A stretch of 64,000 nucleotides of DNA from Chitinophagales bacterium (GTDB lineage Bacteria; Bacteroidota; Bacteroidia; Chitinophagales; JABDMM01). The stretch covers positions 1-64,000 of the forward strand of contig JABDMM010000088.1 of NCBI GenBank assembly GCA_013001465.1, in the 5' to 3' direction. Shown here piece after piece: positions 50,116-59,490 of the stretch. How positions within the stretch are numbered: position 1 is the first letter of the stretch; every line of letters begins with the position of its first letter. The notes beneath the pieces are model-generated. The model was not told where the DNA came from and ran no database searches. It worked only from the letters and a program-made list of their open reading frames with translations. Position numbers and translations under genes: made by a program.

Positions 50116-50607
50116 ATGGAAAGGAACATCAAAGAATACAGAAAAGGACCAATAGGAGCATTGATCGACGAATATGCAAGAGCCACAGCGGATCTGAAAC
50201 GTATAATATTAACGGTGAATAACGATGACTTTAAAAAAGTGGTTGACCATGAAACCAAAGATGAAGACTGCCGGTCTATACGCTCCATCATGAACCATGT
50301 AGTTAGAGCTGGATATGGTTACTCCAATTATATTCGTAAGCAATTCAGCAATGAATTGGAAGAGAGAAAAGAAAATTACAAATTCGAGTCAGCAAAAGAA
50401 GCTTGCGATCAACTTGACCTTATGCTATTGTATTCTAACGAGACCTTGGAAAATAAAATGGAAATAACCGAAGATGAAATATCCTCGAACAAAATACTTA
50501 CAAGCTGGGGACAGGTGTATGATATCGAACAGTTACTCGAACATGCCATTGTTCATATATTAAGGCATAGAAGGCAGATCGAAAGATTTATAACGAAAAT
50601 GAAGTAA
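50116..50607 (+). CDS. DinB-family protein
   Basis: SIMNHVVRAGYGYSNYIRK and C-terminal LLEHAIVHILRHRRQIERF (His ligands). Confidence 0.75.
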   Translation: MERNIKEYRKGPIGALIDEYARATADLKRIILTVNNDDFKKVVDHETKDEDCRSIRSIMNHVVRAGYGYSNYIRKQFSNELEERKENYKFESAKEACDQLDLMLLYSNETLENKMEITEDEISSNKILTSWGQVYDIEQLLEHAIVHILRHRRQIERFITKMK

Positions 50608-50610
50608 GCT

Positions 50611-51006
50611 ATGAAAGGTGTAATTCACCATATCGAGATATATGTAAGCGATCTAAACAGGTCCACCGAATTCTGGAATTGGTTGCTTACTGAATTAGGT
50701 TACAAGAAATTTCAGCAGTGGGATCAAGGCATCAGCTATAAACTGAATGAGTCTTACATCGTATTCGTCCAAACAGAAGACCAACATCTCGATATTCCTT
50801 ACCATAGAAAAAGAACCGGCTTAAATCATATGGCATTCCATGTAAATTCACGTGAAATGGTCGATGAGTTTACCGAAAAACTAAAGGCAAGGAATATAAA
50901 AATCCTCTATGCCGATAAACATCCATATGCCGGAGGCGAAAATTACTATGCTGTTTTTTTTGAAGATCCGGATAGGATAAAGGTTGAATTGGTCTCTGAT
51001 CGTTGA
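50611..51006 (+). CDS. VOC/glyoxalase family protein
   Basis: GVIHHIEIYVSDLNRSTEFWNWLL, GLNHMAFHVNS, YYAVFFEDPDRIKVELV. Confidence 0.88.
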   Translation: MKGVIHHIEIYVSDLNRSTEFWNWLLTELGYKKFQQWDQGISYKLNESYIVFVQTEDQHLDIPYHRKRTGLNHMAFHVNSREMVDEFTEKLKARNIKILYADKHPYAGGENYYAVFFEDPDRIKVELVSDR

Positions 51007-51110
51007 ACAAGAAATTGGCATGTTTGTTTTACTTCTTATTCAGGCTCCCCTTGAAACATTTTAACAAAAATTCTAGATATTTGCAGCGATTGAAATAAAA
51101 AACACATTGA

Positions 51111-51619
51111 ATGACCTCAAAGTACTTCTTTTTACTAATTTTCTTTTTCAGCGCAAATACCCTCATAGCCCAACATGATCATACTGATCATCATGACCAA
51201 GAGCATCACGACCATTCCAACCATATGCACGACCACAAAAACGAAATTGGAATCGCCAATGCTCCGGTTTACTTTGTGAAAGAAAAGGAAATCGCTTACG
51301 GACTGCACTTCCATTATGTTAGAACAATTAGAGAAAGCAGATTCGGTATTGGGCTTGGATATGAAAGAATTTTTGACGAGCATAAACACAATACAATTAC
51401 GTTGGTAAGTAGCTACCGGCCTTTAGACAGATTTGCTGTTCAGCTCTCTCCGGGAATCACTTTTGAAGATAATGAACCACATGTCAATTTTGCGTACATG
51501 TGGAGACTTCTTATGAGTTTGAAATAAGCGACTTTCACATCGGACCTGTTCTCGAGTTTGCTTACGATCCTGAAGATTTCCATATCAGTTTAGGTCTGCA
51601 CATTGGTTACGGATTTTAG
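51111..51619 (+). pseudogene. Frameshifted porin-like/His-rich barrel protein
   Basis: ORF 51111-51527 stops early; the -1 frame continues ...VHVETSYEFEISDFHIGPVLEFAYDPEDFHISLGLHIGYGF* to 51619, consistent with a 1-nt deletion near 51493. Confidence 0.7.
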
Positions 51620-51685
51620 AAAGCATGGCTTAAACTAATTTTATACCTATAAAATAATTTCAGCTTAAATTTGTTATAATAGTAG

Positions 51686-51967
51686 ATGAAGAAACGATTT
51701 CTGATAATATGCTCAGTTGTAGTGGTAATACTGTTATTTCCGCTGATCGCTTCACAATTCACTGATGAGGTTAATTGGACATCTTTCGACTACTTGATCG
51801 CAGCTTTCCTATTGTTCTCTACAGGTTTAACTTTAAATTTTATTCTGAAAAAAGTAAGAAATGTAAAGCACCGAATTCTCTTATCTGTAGTGCTTATTGT
51901 TGGTCTACTATTGATATGGGCAGAATTAGCTGTAGGAATATTTGGGACACCTTTAGCTGGAAACTAA
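51686..51967 (+). CDS. Small integral membrane protein
   Basis: 93-aa ORF with three hydrophobic segments. Confidence 0.6.
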   Translation: MKKRFLIICSVVVVILLFPLIASQFTDEVNWTSFDYLIAAFLLFSTGLTLNFILKKVRNVKHRILLSVVLIVGLLLIWAELAVGIFGTPLAGN

Positions 51968-51970
51968 TAC

Positions 51971-52792
51971 CTACTTCTCAAATTCTGCGATGATCCCTTT
52001 GTAAAATCTTTTTGGAAGAAAATCCATCAGGTATGGATCAAGTAAGCCGAGTTTTAAAACATAAGATCTTGCCGCAGAGTATTCATTATCCTTTGCACCT
52101 CCTCCGATTCCACCCGCTTTTGTTCGATCGACTTTCTCCGGTTTAAAAATTTTCTTAATGCTCCTTAACATCCCTTGTACCGAAAAGTACCGATACAATC
52201 TTTTCTTATTCATTCTCATTCCCGACTCCGCAAACATGGCTTCCCATTCTTCCTCGGTGTTAGAAAATGTAGTAAAGTACTCGCTCCTGCAGCTCTCCAT
52301 TATAAAGATCTTTCCACCCGGTTTTAATATTCTGGAGAGTTCTTTAATGATCTTCTTTTGGTCTTCCTGGGGATTATGATGCAAGACAGTAATGCTCACT
52401 ATATAATCGAAGTGATTGTCATCATATTTTAGTCTGTCTCCCGGATTATATTCACTAAAATCAATATCAGGATATTTCTCCTTGACGATTTCCAACATCT
52501 CTTTCGATATATCTACTCCGCTGTATTTTAGTCCGAATTGCCTGAAAAAAGGAACCCATCTCCCAACGCCACATCCTAACTCAAGGATCTCTTTACCCGC
52601 AAAAGATTCATTTTTAATAAAGTTCGAAAGGATCCTCGACTGGACCCTATCCATGATCTGATTTCTGATACCTTTCACATCTCTTGTACAGACAGCATGA
52701 AGGTCATCTTTAGCTTCCTTTGCACGTTCTGTCCAATATTCCTTTGCGTTATACTCCTTCCCAGAGAAATGTTTGTCTACCTTCTGATCCAT
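51971..52792 (-). CDS. Class I SAM-dependent methyltransferase
   Basis: ILELGCGVGRWVPFF motif I, DYIVSITVLHHN, ILKPGGKIFIME. Confidence 0.9.
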   Translation of the reverse strand: MDQKVDKHFSGKEYNAKEYWTERAKEAKDDLHAVCTRDVKGIRNQIMDRVQSRILSNFIKNESFAGKEILELGCGVGRWVPFFRQFGLKYSGVDISKEMLEIVKEKYPDIDFSEYNPGDRLKYDDNHFDYIVSITVLHHNPQEDQKKIIKELSRILKPGGKIFIMESCRSEYFTTFSNTEEEWEAMFAESGMRMNKKRLYRYFSVQGMLRSIKKIFKPEKVDRTKAGGIGGGAKDNEYSAARSYVLKLGLLDPYLMDFLPKRFYKGIIAEFEK

Positions 52793-52850
52793 TTTTCGAT
52801 TTATGTTCTGTTCAAAATAATACTTTCTTTCCTGATTCTCAAGAAGTAGC

Positions 52851-53603
52851 TTAGTAAGATATCAGGCTATAAGAATACTCGTTCACTTTCTCTTCTAACT
52901 CTTCTTTAATTCTGACGGCTTTTTTCTTGCTGAATAGACCTTTGCTGTATTTTTCCCACTTTTCGAAGTATTTCTTGTTGACGTTGGTTCTAACTTCTAT
53001 TTCCTCCGGAAAGACAAGATCTGTTCCTAGAAACTCACCAATTTTCGAGATTGTTTCTTTTGGCTGGGAGACGAAGTCCTCATACCTTATCGTCATTTGG
53101 TTCTTAAGATGACCCTTGTCTTTTTCAAAAATTCCATAACAGGTTAACCAGTGCTCTATCAAAGATTGAATACTGGTTTTTGACCATTTCCTGGTCGCAA
53201 AAGCAACGGCGATTGGGTGCCTTTGAATTGTTATGAAATAGGAGTCAGGAAATATAGTTTGCAGATACCTCGATCTGATCAGATTTGGTGGAGATTTCTC
53301 AAGAAGATACGTCTTGCTTAAATCCCAGTATTCGCCCCATTCTTCTTTTAGCCTGTTGTTATTCTCCGGAGTTAAAAGTGATGAATGCTCATTTAAATAT
53401 GCGTCTTGATCAAAACCGAATTTACCTGGTCCTCCATAAAAATATGCAGGTTTGAAAACTGTCTGAACATGCTGACCTTCATCTTCGGGCTTTCCGGTAT
53501 CCCTGAAACCACTGAAATCATCCTGCTCTCGCAGTATTTGAAACATTAAAGAAGTTCCGCTGCGATGCAGACCAGATACAAAAACATACTTATGTTGATC
53601 CAT
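52851..53603 (-). CDS. Sulfotransferase family protein
   Basis: VSGLHRSGTSLMFQIL (5'-PSB loop), FITIQRHPIAVAFATRKW, RYEDFVSQPKETI. Confidence 0.88.
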   Translation of the reverse strand: MDQHKYVFVSGLHRSGTSLMFQILREQDDFSGFRDTGKPEDEGQHVQTVFKPAYFYGGPGKFGFDQDAYLNEHSSLLTPENNNRLKEEWGEYWDLSKTYLLEKSPPNLIRSRYLQTIFPDSYFITIQRHPIAVAFATRKWSKTSIQSLIEHWLTCYGIFEKDKGHLKNQMTIRYEDFVSQPKETISKIGEFLGTDLVFPEEIEVRTNVNKKYFEKWEKYSKGLFSKKKAVRIKEELEEKVNEYSYSLISY

Positions 53604-55153
53604 TAAAGGTCGAATTGTATTCCTTGTGCTAATGGCAACTCATCTCCATAATTAACAGTATTAGTTTGACGACGCATGTAGACCTTCCAGGCATCGGAAC
53701 CCGATTCCCTACCCCCACCGGTTTCCTTCTCTCCTCCAAATGCACCACCAATTTCAGCGCCCGACGTACCTATATTGACATTTGCAATTCCACAATCTGA
53801 GCCTGCTGCAGATAAAAATCGCTCCATCTCTCTCATATTTGTTGTCATAATAGCTGAGGACAATCCTTGAACTACTCCATTTTGCATTTCGATTGCCTCT
53901 TCCAAAGTAGAATACTTCATCAAATAAAGAATAGGTGCAAAGGTTTCATCCTGAACAATCTGAAGATCATTCGTTACCTCAGCGATCGCCGGTTTTACAT
54001 AACATCCTGACTCATATCCTTCTCCTTCTTCTACACCACCCTCAACAAGTATCATCCCACCCTGCTCCTTTACAGCTTCCAATGCAGCTGAATATATCTT
54101 CACAGCATCTATATCGATCAATGGACCAACATGATTATTTTCATCGAGTGGATTACCTATCTTAAGTTGTCCATAAGCGCTAACAAGTGCCTCCTTTACT
54201 TTATCGTATATACTTTCGTGAATGATCAATCTTCTTGTAGAAGTACAACGCTGACCACAAGTTCCGACTGCACCAAATACAGTTCCTACTAAAGTCATAT
54301 CAAGGTCGGCTTCAGGAGTGACAATGATCGCATTGTTTCCTCCAAGCTCGAGCAAACTCTTTCCAAGTCTGCTTCCAACTGCTGCAGCTACTTTTTTCCC
54401 CATGCGTATAGAACCCGTCGCCGAAATCAAAGGCACCCTTTTATCTCCAGTTAGTAGTTCGCCAACTTTATAATCTCCATTCACTATGCAACTCACACCT
54501 TCCGGTACATCATTCTCTTTGAATACTTTATTGACAATATTTTGGCAAGCAACTGAGCACAAAGGTGTTTTTTCTGAAGGCTTCCAAATACAAACATCAC
54601 CACAAACCCATGCAAGCATTGAGTTCCAAGACCATACTGCAACCGGAAAATTAAATGCTGAAATGACTCCAACCACTCCAAGTGGATGCCATTGCTCAAA
54701 CATTCTGTGATTTGGTCTTTCTGACTGGATCGTTAAGCCATATAATTGTCTTGACAACCCAACTGCAAAATCGCAGATATCGATCATCTCCTGAACTTCA
54801 CCATATCCTTCTTGTAAACTCTTACCCATTTCATATGAAACCAACCTACCTAACGCCTCTTTCTTAGCCCTAAGTTCATTACCTATCTGGCGAACCACTT
54901 CACCTCTTTTAGGCGCAGGCCACGTTCTCCATGTCTTGAATGCTTCAAGAGACTTGCCGACAAGATTTTCGTATTCTCCCTCAGAAGCAACCGAGACTTT
55001 GCCTATCAACTGACCATCTACAGGTGAAAAAGACTCTAACATGCCTCCTTCTCCCTTAAACCAGTTTGCTCCGGTTGATACTCCAGAATTCTCACGCTCT
55101 ATTCCTAGCTCTTTCAAGAAATTCAGATCTATTTTTTGCATTGATTCAATCAT
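53603..55153 (-). CDS. Aldehyde dehydrogenase, ALDH7/antiquitin-like (piperideine-6-carboxylate dehydrogenase type)
   Basis: LGVVGVISAFNFPVAVWSWN, LLELGGNNAIIV, GTCGQRCTSTRRL. Confidence 0.92.
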   Translation of the reverse strand: MIESMQKIDLNFLKELGIERENSGVSTGANWFKGEGGMLESFSPVDGQLIGKVSVASEGEYENLVGKSLEAFKTWRTWPAPKRGEVVRQIGNELRAKKEALGRLVSYEMGKSLQEGYGEVQEMIDICDFAVGLSRQLYGLTIQSERPNHRMFEQWHPLGVVGVISAFNFPVAVWSWNSMLAWVCGDVCIWKPSEKTPLCSVACQNIVNKVFKENDVPEGVSCIVNGDYKVGELLTGDKRVPLISATGSIRMGKKVAAAVGSRLGKSLLELGGNNAIIVTPEADLDMTLVGTVFGAVGTCGQRCTSTRRLIIHESIYDKVKEALVSAYGQLKIGNPLDENNHVGPLIDIDAVKIYSAALEAVKEQGGMILVEGGVEEGEGYESGCYVKPAIAEVTNDLQIVQDETFAPILYLMKYSTLEEAIEMQNGVVQGLSSAIMTTNMREMERFLSAAGSDCGIANVNIGTSGAEIGGAFGGEKETGGGRESGSDAWKVYMRRQTNTVNYGDELPLAQGIQFDL

Positions 55154-55378
55154 GTTAATGGTAATTTTTGCTGCAAAATTAAGTAATTCATTATAGATTG
55201 GATACGAGTTTAAAAATCCGAGGTTGACATAAATTTCTACATCTTAAATTTATACATGAACGATCACGACAATACGATTTAAAATTGTCTTCATTTAACA
55301 ATTCAGAAGCCAGATAAACCAATAAAAGTGATACCGGACCTATGATTCTCAAGGAGGAGAATAAGCATATCATCAATA

Positions 55379-55927
55379 TTGATTAAACTTATGAGAAAAC
55401 TAATACTATACTCAGCAGTCAGCCTTGACAATTATATAGCCAGACCTAACGGAAAGGTCGATTGGCTGGAAGATCCGGACTATGTCAAGCCCAAAGAAGA
55501 TTATGGATATCACAAATTTTATGAAACAATAGATACTACCCTTATGGGAAACGGAACATATAAAATATTAGAAGATTTTGATGTTCCATTTCCTTATCCT
55601 GACAAAACTAACTACGTTTTTAGCAGATCTAAAGAAAATGAGGATACGGAGTTCATTAAGTACATTTATGGAGACATTATTGGATTTACACAACAACTCA
55701 AAGAAACAGCTGGCAAAGACATCTGGTTAATAGGAGGTGGGCAGATCAATAGCGAATTATTAAATCATGATCTAATAGACCGGATCATACTTACCACTTT
55801 TCCCATAGTCCTTGGGAAAGGGATCCCATTGTTTAATGGAGAAGTTAAAGAAAGCAAATTCGAGCTTGTCGAAAGCCAACATTTCGATTATGGACTTCTG
55901 CAACTTACCTTCGACAAGAAGCAATAA
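55379..55927 (+). CDS. Dihydrofolate-reductase family protein (RibD C-terminal-like)
   Basis: SAVSLDNYIARPNGKVDWLEDP, IWLIGGGQINSELL; an internal ATG at 55391 is also possible. Confidence 0.88.
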   Translation: MIKLMRKLILYSAVSLDNYIARPNGKVDWLEDPDYVKPKEDYGYHKFYETIDTTLMGNGTYKILEDFDVPFPYPDKTNYVFSRSKENEDTEFIKYIYGDIIGFTQQLKETAGKDIWLIGGGQINSELLNHDLIDRIILTTFPIVLGKGIPLFNGEVKESKFELVESQHFDYGLLQLTFDKKQ

Positions 55928-55949
55928 TCACCCTTAAGTTTAATTAATA

Positions 55950-55991
55950 TTACGTATCTTGCGTTACGTACTTTACGTTACGTACTTTACG
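55950..55991 (+). repeat. Three tandem 14-bp repeats TTACGTAYYTTRCG
   Basis: TTACGTATCTTGCG, TTACGTACTTTACG, TTACGTACTTTACG, ending 5 nt before the ATG at 55997. Confidence 0.92.
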
Positions 55992-55996
55992 CAACC

Positions 55997-57121
55997 ATGA
56001 GAAAATTAAAAAACCCATTCCTGCTAACCGGTTTCTACGGTGTCAAGTACTTCTGTAACAGGAAAAAAGAGCTTAAAGAACTGGAGTCATGCATATCCAA
56101 TGAGAGAAACATTGTCTTGTACTCATGGAGAAGGATGGGTAAAACAGCCCTGATAAAGTACTTCCTCAGTAAGCAGAAAAGAAGTAAAAAAGCTGAATAC
56201 ATTTATGTTGATTTACTTGGAAGTAGAAACATGAAGTCTGCCGTACAGTTGATCGCTCAAGCTGTATATGAGGAGTTTGGTAAAACATCTTCTGGTTTAT
56301 CTGCTTCTTTAAAGAGACTTTTAGGTGTTATTGGTGTTGGCCTTAGTTTTGACCCGGTCTCCGGAACGCCCACTTTACAGCTATCATACAAACAGCCATC
56401 AGATGCAAAAAAATCACTAAACGCAATTGGAGAGTTCCTAAGAGATAGAAAAAAAACTATTGTTGTAGCACTAGATGAGTTTCAGCAGGTCGCCGAATTT
56501 GAAGATGAAAACGGTGAAGCACTATTCAGAACCTGGGTTCAGGACTTTCCATCGATCCGATTTATTTTTAGTGGAAGCCACAGGCACATGATGGTATCAA
56601 TGTTTACAGAAAAAAACAGACCCTTTTACCACAGTTCCCGCCTTATTCCCCTAAATCCCATCGAAAAGAATGATTATAAAAAATTTATACTGAAGCACTT
56701 TAACGATGCTGATAAATCAATACAAGAAAGTGAGATCGACAATATTTATGGATGGAGCAGACAACAAACCTATTGTATTCAATTAGTCTGCAACAGGCTC
56801 TTTGGAATGTTTGATAAGGTAAATCCGGCTGACCTTAAGAAGGTCTTTAATGATCTCATACAAGAAGAAGCTCCTTTGTTCGCATCATACTCAAAACTTC
56901 TTTCATCAACCCAATGGAATGTATTGCGTGCAGTGGCGAGTGAAGAACCGCTCACCAGCTACTTGTCTGCGGATTTTATCCGAAAATATGATCTCGGTGC
57001 AACAAGCTCGGTTAGCACCGCTCTAAATGCACTCATGAAAAAAGAGATCGTTATTGAAGACAACGGCAATTATCTGGTTCACGACGTACTGTTAGCACGA
57101 TGGCTTCAATCACTACAGTAA
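55997..57121 (+). CDS. AAA/archaeal-type ATPase-like ATP-binding protein with C-terminal winged helix
   Basis: FCNRKKELKELE, VLYSWRRMGKTALI (Walker A-like), VVALDEFQQ (Walker B). Confidence 0.87.
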   Translation: MRKLKNPFLLTGFYGVKYFCNRKKELKELESCISNERNIVLYSWRRMGKTALIKYFLSKQKRSKKAEYIYVDLLGSRNMKSAVQLIAQAVYEEFGKTSSGLSASLKRLLGVIGVGLSFDPVSGTPTLQLSYKQPSDAKKSLNAIGEFLRDRKKTIVVALDEFQQVAEFEDENGEALFRTWVQDFPSIRFIFSGSHRHMMVSMFTEKNRPFYHSSRLIPLNPIEKNDYKKFILKHFNDADKSIQESEIDNIYGWSRQQTYCIQLVCNRLFGMFDKVNPADLKKVFNDLIQEEAPLFASYSKLLSSTQWNVLRAVASEEPLTSYLSADFIRKYDLGATSSVSTALNALMKKEIVIEDNGNYLVHDVLLARWLQSLQ

Positions 57122-57122
57122 C

Positions 57123-59432
57123 CTAATTCTTTCGTATATAGATAAGAGGTACAAGAAATATCACAGCTAAAAAACAAAGTAGGTATCCAGAAATAATAAA
57201 TAAACCAAGTCTGCTGTTGCTGGGTATTGCAGAAAATAACAGAAATCCAAATGCTATTGCTACGATCACTGAGTCTAAAACAAAGGCTGGACCTATTTCT
57301 TTAATGGCCTTTAAAATGCGACTCTCTTCGGAGTCAAAAGATATCGCCTTCATGCTCTCTATCCAGTGAATTGAAAAATCAACGCCAATTCCTATAATGA
57401 TGCTGGCAAACATTGATGTCGCAACACCGAGTGGGATCCCGAACGCACCCATCATAGCAAAAAGTCCCACAATAGCTATCACTGGTGGCAGGATCGCTAC
57501 ACTAGCCAATCGTAACGATCTGTAAAAGATCATCGTGAGTAGAAATACAAGAGCTATGGAAATGATCAAAGACCTAAGCTGAGTATCTACTATACTTGTG
57601 ATCATAGACTGACTCGTTGCTACATCTCCTCCTATCTCTAGATCTATTTGATGCTTTTCTGAATACTCCTCGATCCTGCTCATCAAACCCGAAACCTTAA
57701 GGTAATCCGGTTCCCTCAAAAATATCCGGATCAATGCCTCTGAAGAATTTTGATTAACCTGTTCAGATAACAAACGCTCTCCAAGTACCATACCGTAATA
57801 TTGCAGCACTTCTAAATTTTCTGACTCATTCCCCCACTTGCCTGTTTTACCATAGAGTTTTCCATACAGGTATTCAATTTGATCTGTAAACCGATAAACC
57901 CCACCTTCACCGCTCTGAACTAAAGTCTCTAAATAACTCTCCAACTCTTCAAGTTTATTCAATACACCGGGATTTTCGATCCGATCATCTAGTTTCACTT
58001 TTACCAGAAGCTGATGTGTTCCATAAAAGTTTTTATTTACTATATCGACATCCTTACGAATCTCACTATTCTTCGAAAACCCGCTTTGCCAGCTGTCCCA
58101 TACTTCAACCTTAGTTGTAAGCCAAGCTGAACATATCATGTAAATAGCCATGATCAGCAATGATTGCTTTTTATGGTCGAATACCCACTGCACACCTTGT
58201 GAAAGGAAAGATGGGTTTTCAAGTCCACTTATCATTGCCTTTTTTGTAAAACGTTCTTTTGGTATCCAGCTTAATAACGAAGGGATAACAAGCAAGGTCC
58301 ACAGCATACAAAAGAGTATTCCAACAGCAGTAAAAATCCCGAAATACTTCACTGCCAGGATAGGTGAGAAAACAAAAGCAGAGAATCCTATAGATGTAGT
58401 AACAGAAGTCAGGATCACACGCCGGGACATGATCTTGAATGTCATCGATATCAACTCCTCTCTATCAGATTCCGGATGCTCTTTGATGAGCCGACTATAG
58501 CAATTGAGCACATGGACCTCATCGGATATACCAATTGCTGTTAAGATCACAGGAATAATAATAATTGTGATATAGATCGGAATCCCTAGTATGCCCATAA
58601 GTCCAAATACAAATATTAAGCAAGCGCCAACTTCTGAAAGTGGCAAAAGAACTGCCGGAAAACTTCGGTATCGGAGAAAGAAGATGATAGCCATGAAAAG
58701 GATGCTAAGCGGAATCAGCTTACTTAGATCTTTCAATATATAACCACCCAACGCTGTTTCTGCAACGGGATTACCACTAACAAACAGAACATGAAGGTCA
58801 TCACGTTCCTCTTTCAACAGCTTTTTCACGTTATCGATCACCTCAGTTGCCTCTGCTCTGTTATTCAGATCTGCAAAAATAATTGTCGCTGTAGGAGCCC
58901 ATGTCTCCGGGCCATTTCCAAAGTTGCCATCCAGTGAAATGAGAAATCCACGTAAAAAATCAATCTCATAAGTGATCCTTTTGAGCTTGAGAAAGTCATC
59001 AAGCAGTATATTGAAATTTATGAAATGTGGGTACTTGTTAAAATCCCGTTGTTTTGGCTTTGGCTGTAGTGTTGTGAGACTCAGTACTTTCTCCGGATTA
59101 ATACCGTTTACTTCCCTTAACTTATTACTTAGTCGATTAACAAGAAGGAAAGTGTAGTCATTAAAGATTCCATCTTTATGTCTGCTTTGTACGACCACCA
59201 TCAGCTTATCCGATGTGCCAAATTTTAGGCTGATATCCTTATCGATTTCTAAGCTGAAATCATTTTCAGATAGCAGTGCCCTGCCATCAGTTTTAAGTTT
59301 CAGATTAAAAATACCCATTGAAACACCACCTACTATTAGAACAGAAAGCAGCACAACAACGTATGGATAACGTAGCGAGAACATAAACAGTAAGATAATG
59401 AAAAGTGATAAAAGTGTATTCGATATCCACAA
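57123..59432 (-). CDS. MMPL/RND-family exporter
   Basis: Two repeats of SSD-like TM bundles (IIIIPVILTAIGISDEVHVLNCYSR; ASIIIGIGVDFSIHWIESM). Confidence 0.88.
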   Translation of the reverse strand: MWISNTLLSLFIILLFMFSLRYPYVVVLLSVLIVGGVSMGIFNLKLKTDGRALLSENDFSLEIDKDISLKFGTSDKLMVVVQSRHKDGIFNDYTFLLVNRLSNKLREVNGINPEKVLSLTTLQPKPKQRDFNKYPHFINFNILLDDFLKLKRITYEIDFLRGFLISLDGNFGNGPETWAPTATIIFADLNNRAEATEVIDNVKKLLKEERDDLHVLFVSGNPVAETALGGYILKDLSKLIPLSILFMAIIFFLRYRSFPAVLLPLSEVGACLIFVFGLMGILGIPIYITIIIIPVILTAIGISDEVHVLNCYSRLIKEHPESDREELISMTFKIMSRRVILTSVTTSIGFSAFVFSPILAVKYFGIFTAVGILFCMLWTLLVIPSLLSWIPKERFTKKAMISGLENPSFLSQGVQWVFDHKKQSLLIMAIYMICSAWLTTKVEVWDSWQSGFSKNSEIRKDVDIVNKNFYGTHQLLVKVKLDDRIENPGVLNKLEELESYLETLVQSGEGGVYRFTDQIEYLYGKLYGKTGKWGNESENLEVLQYYGMVLGERLLSEQVNQNSSEALIRIFLREPDYLKVSGLMSRIEEYSEKHQIDLEIGGDVATSQSMITSIVDTQLRSLIISIALVFLLTMIFYRSLRLASVAILPPVIAIVGLFAMMGAFGIPLGVATSMFASIIIGIGVDFSIHWIESMKAISFDSEESRILKAIKEIGPAFVLDSVIVAIAFGFLLFSAIPSNSRLGLFIISGYLLCFLAVIFLVPLIYIRKN

Positions 59433-59490
59433 TTGCAGCTGCGTTTTGCCTGCTATGTTTTCATATATTTACAACCATTAAAATTGAAGG

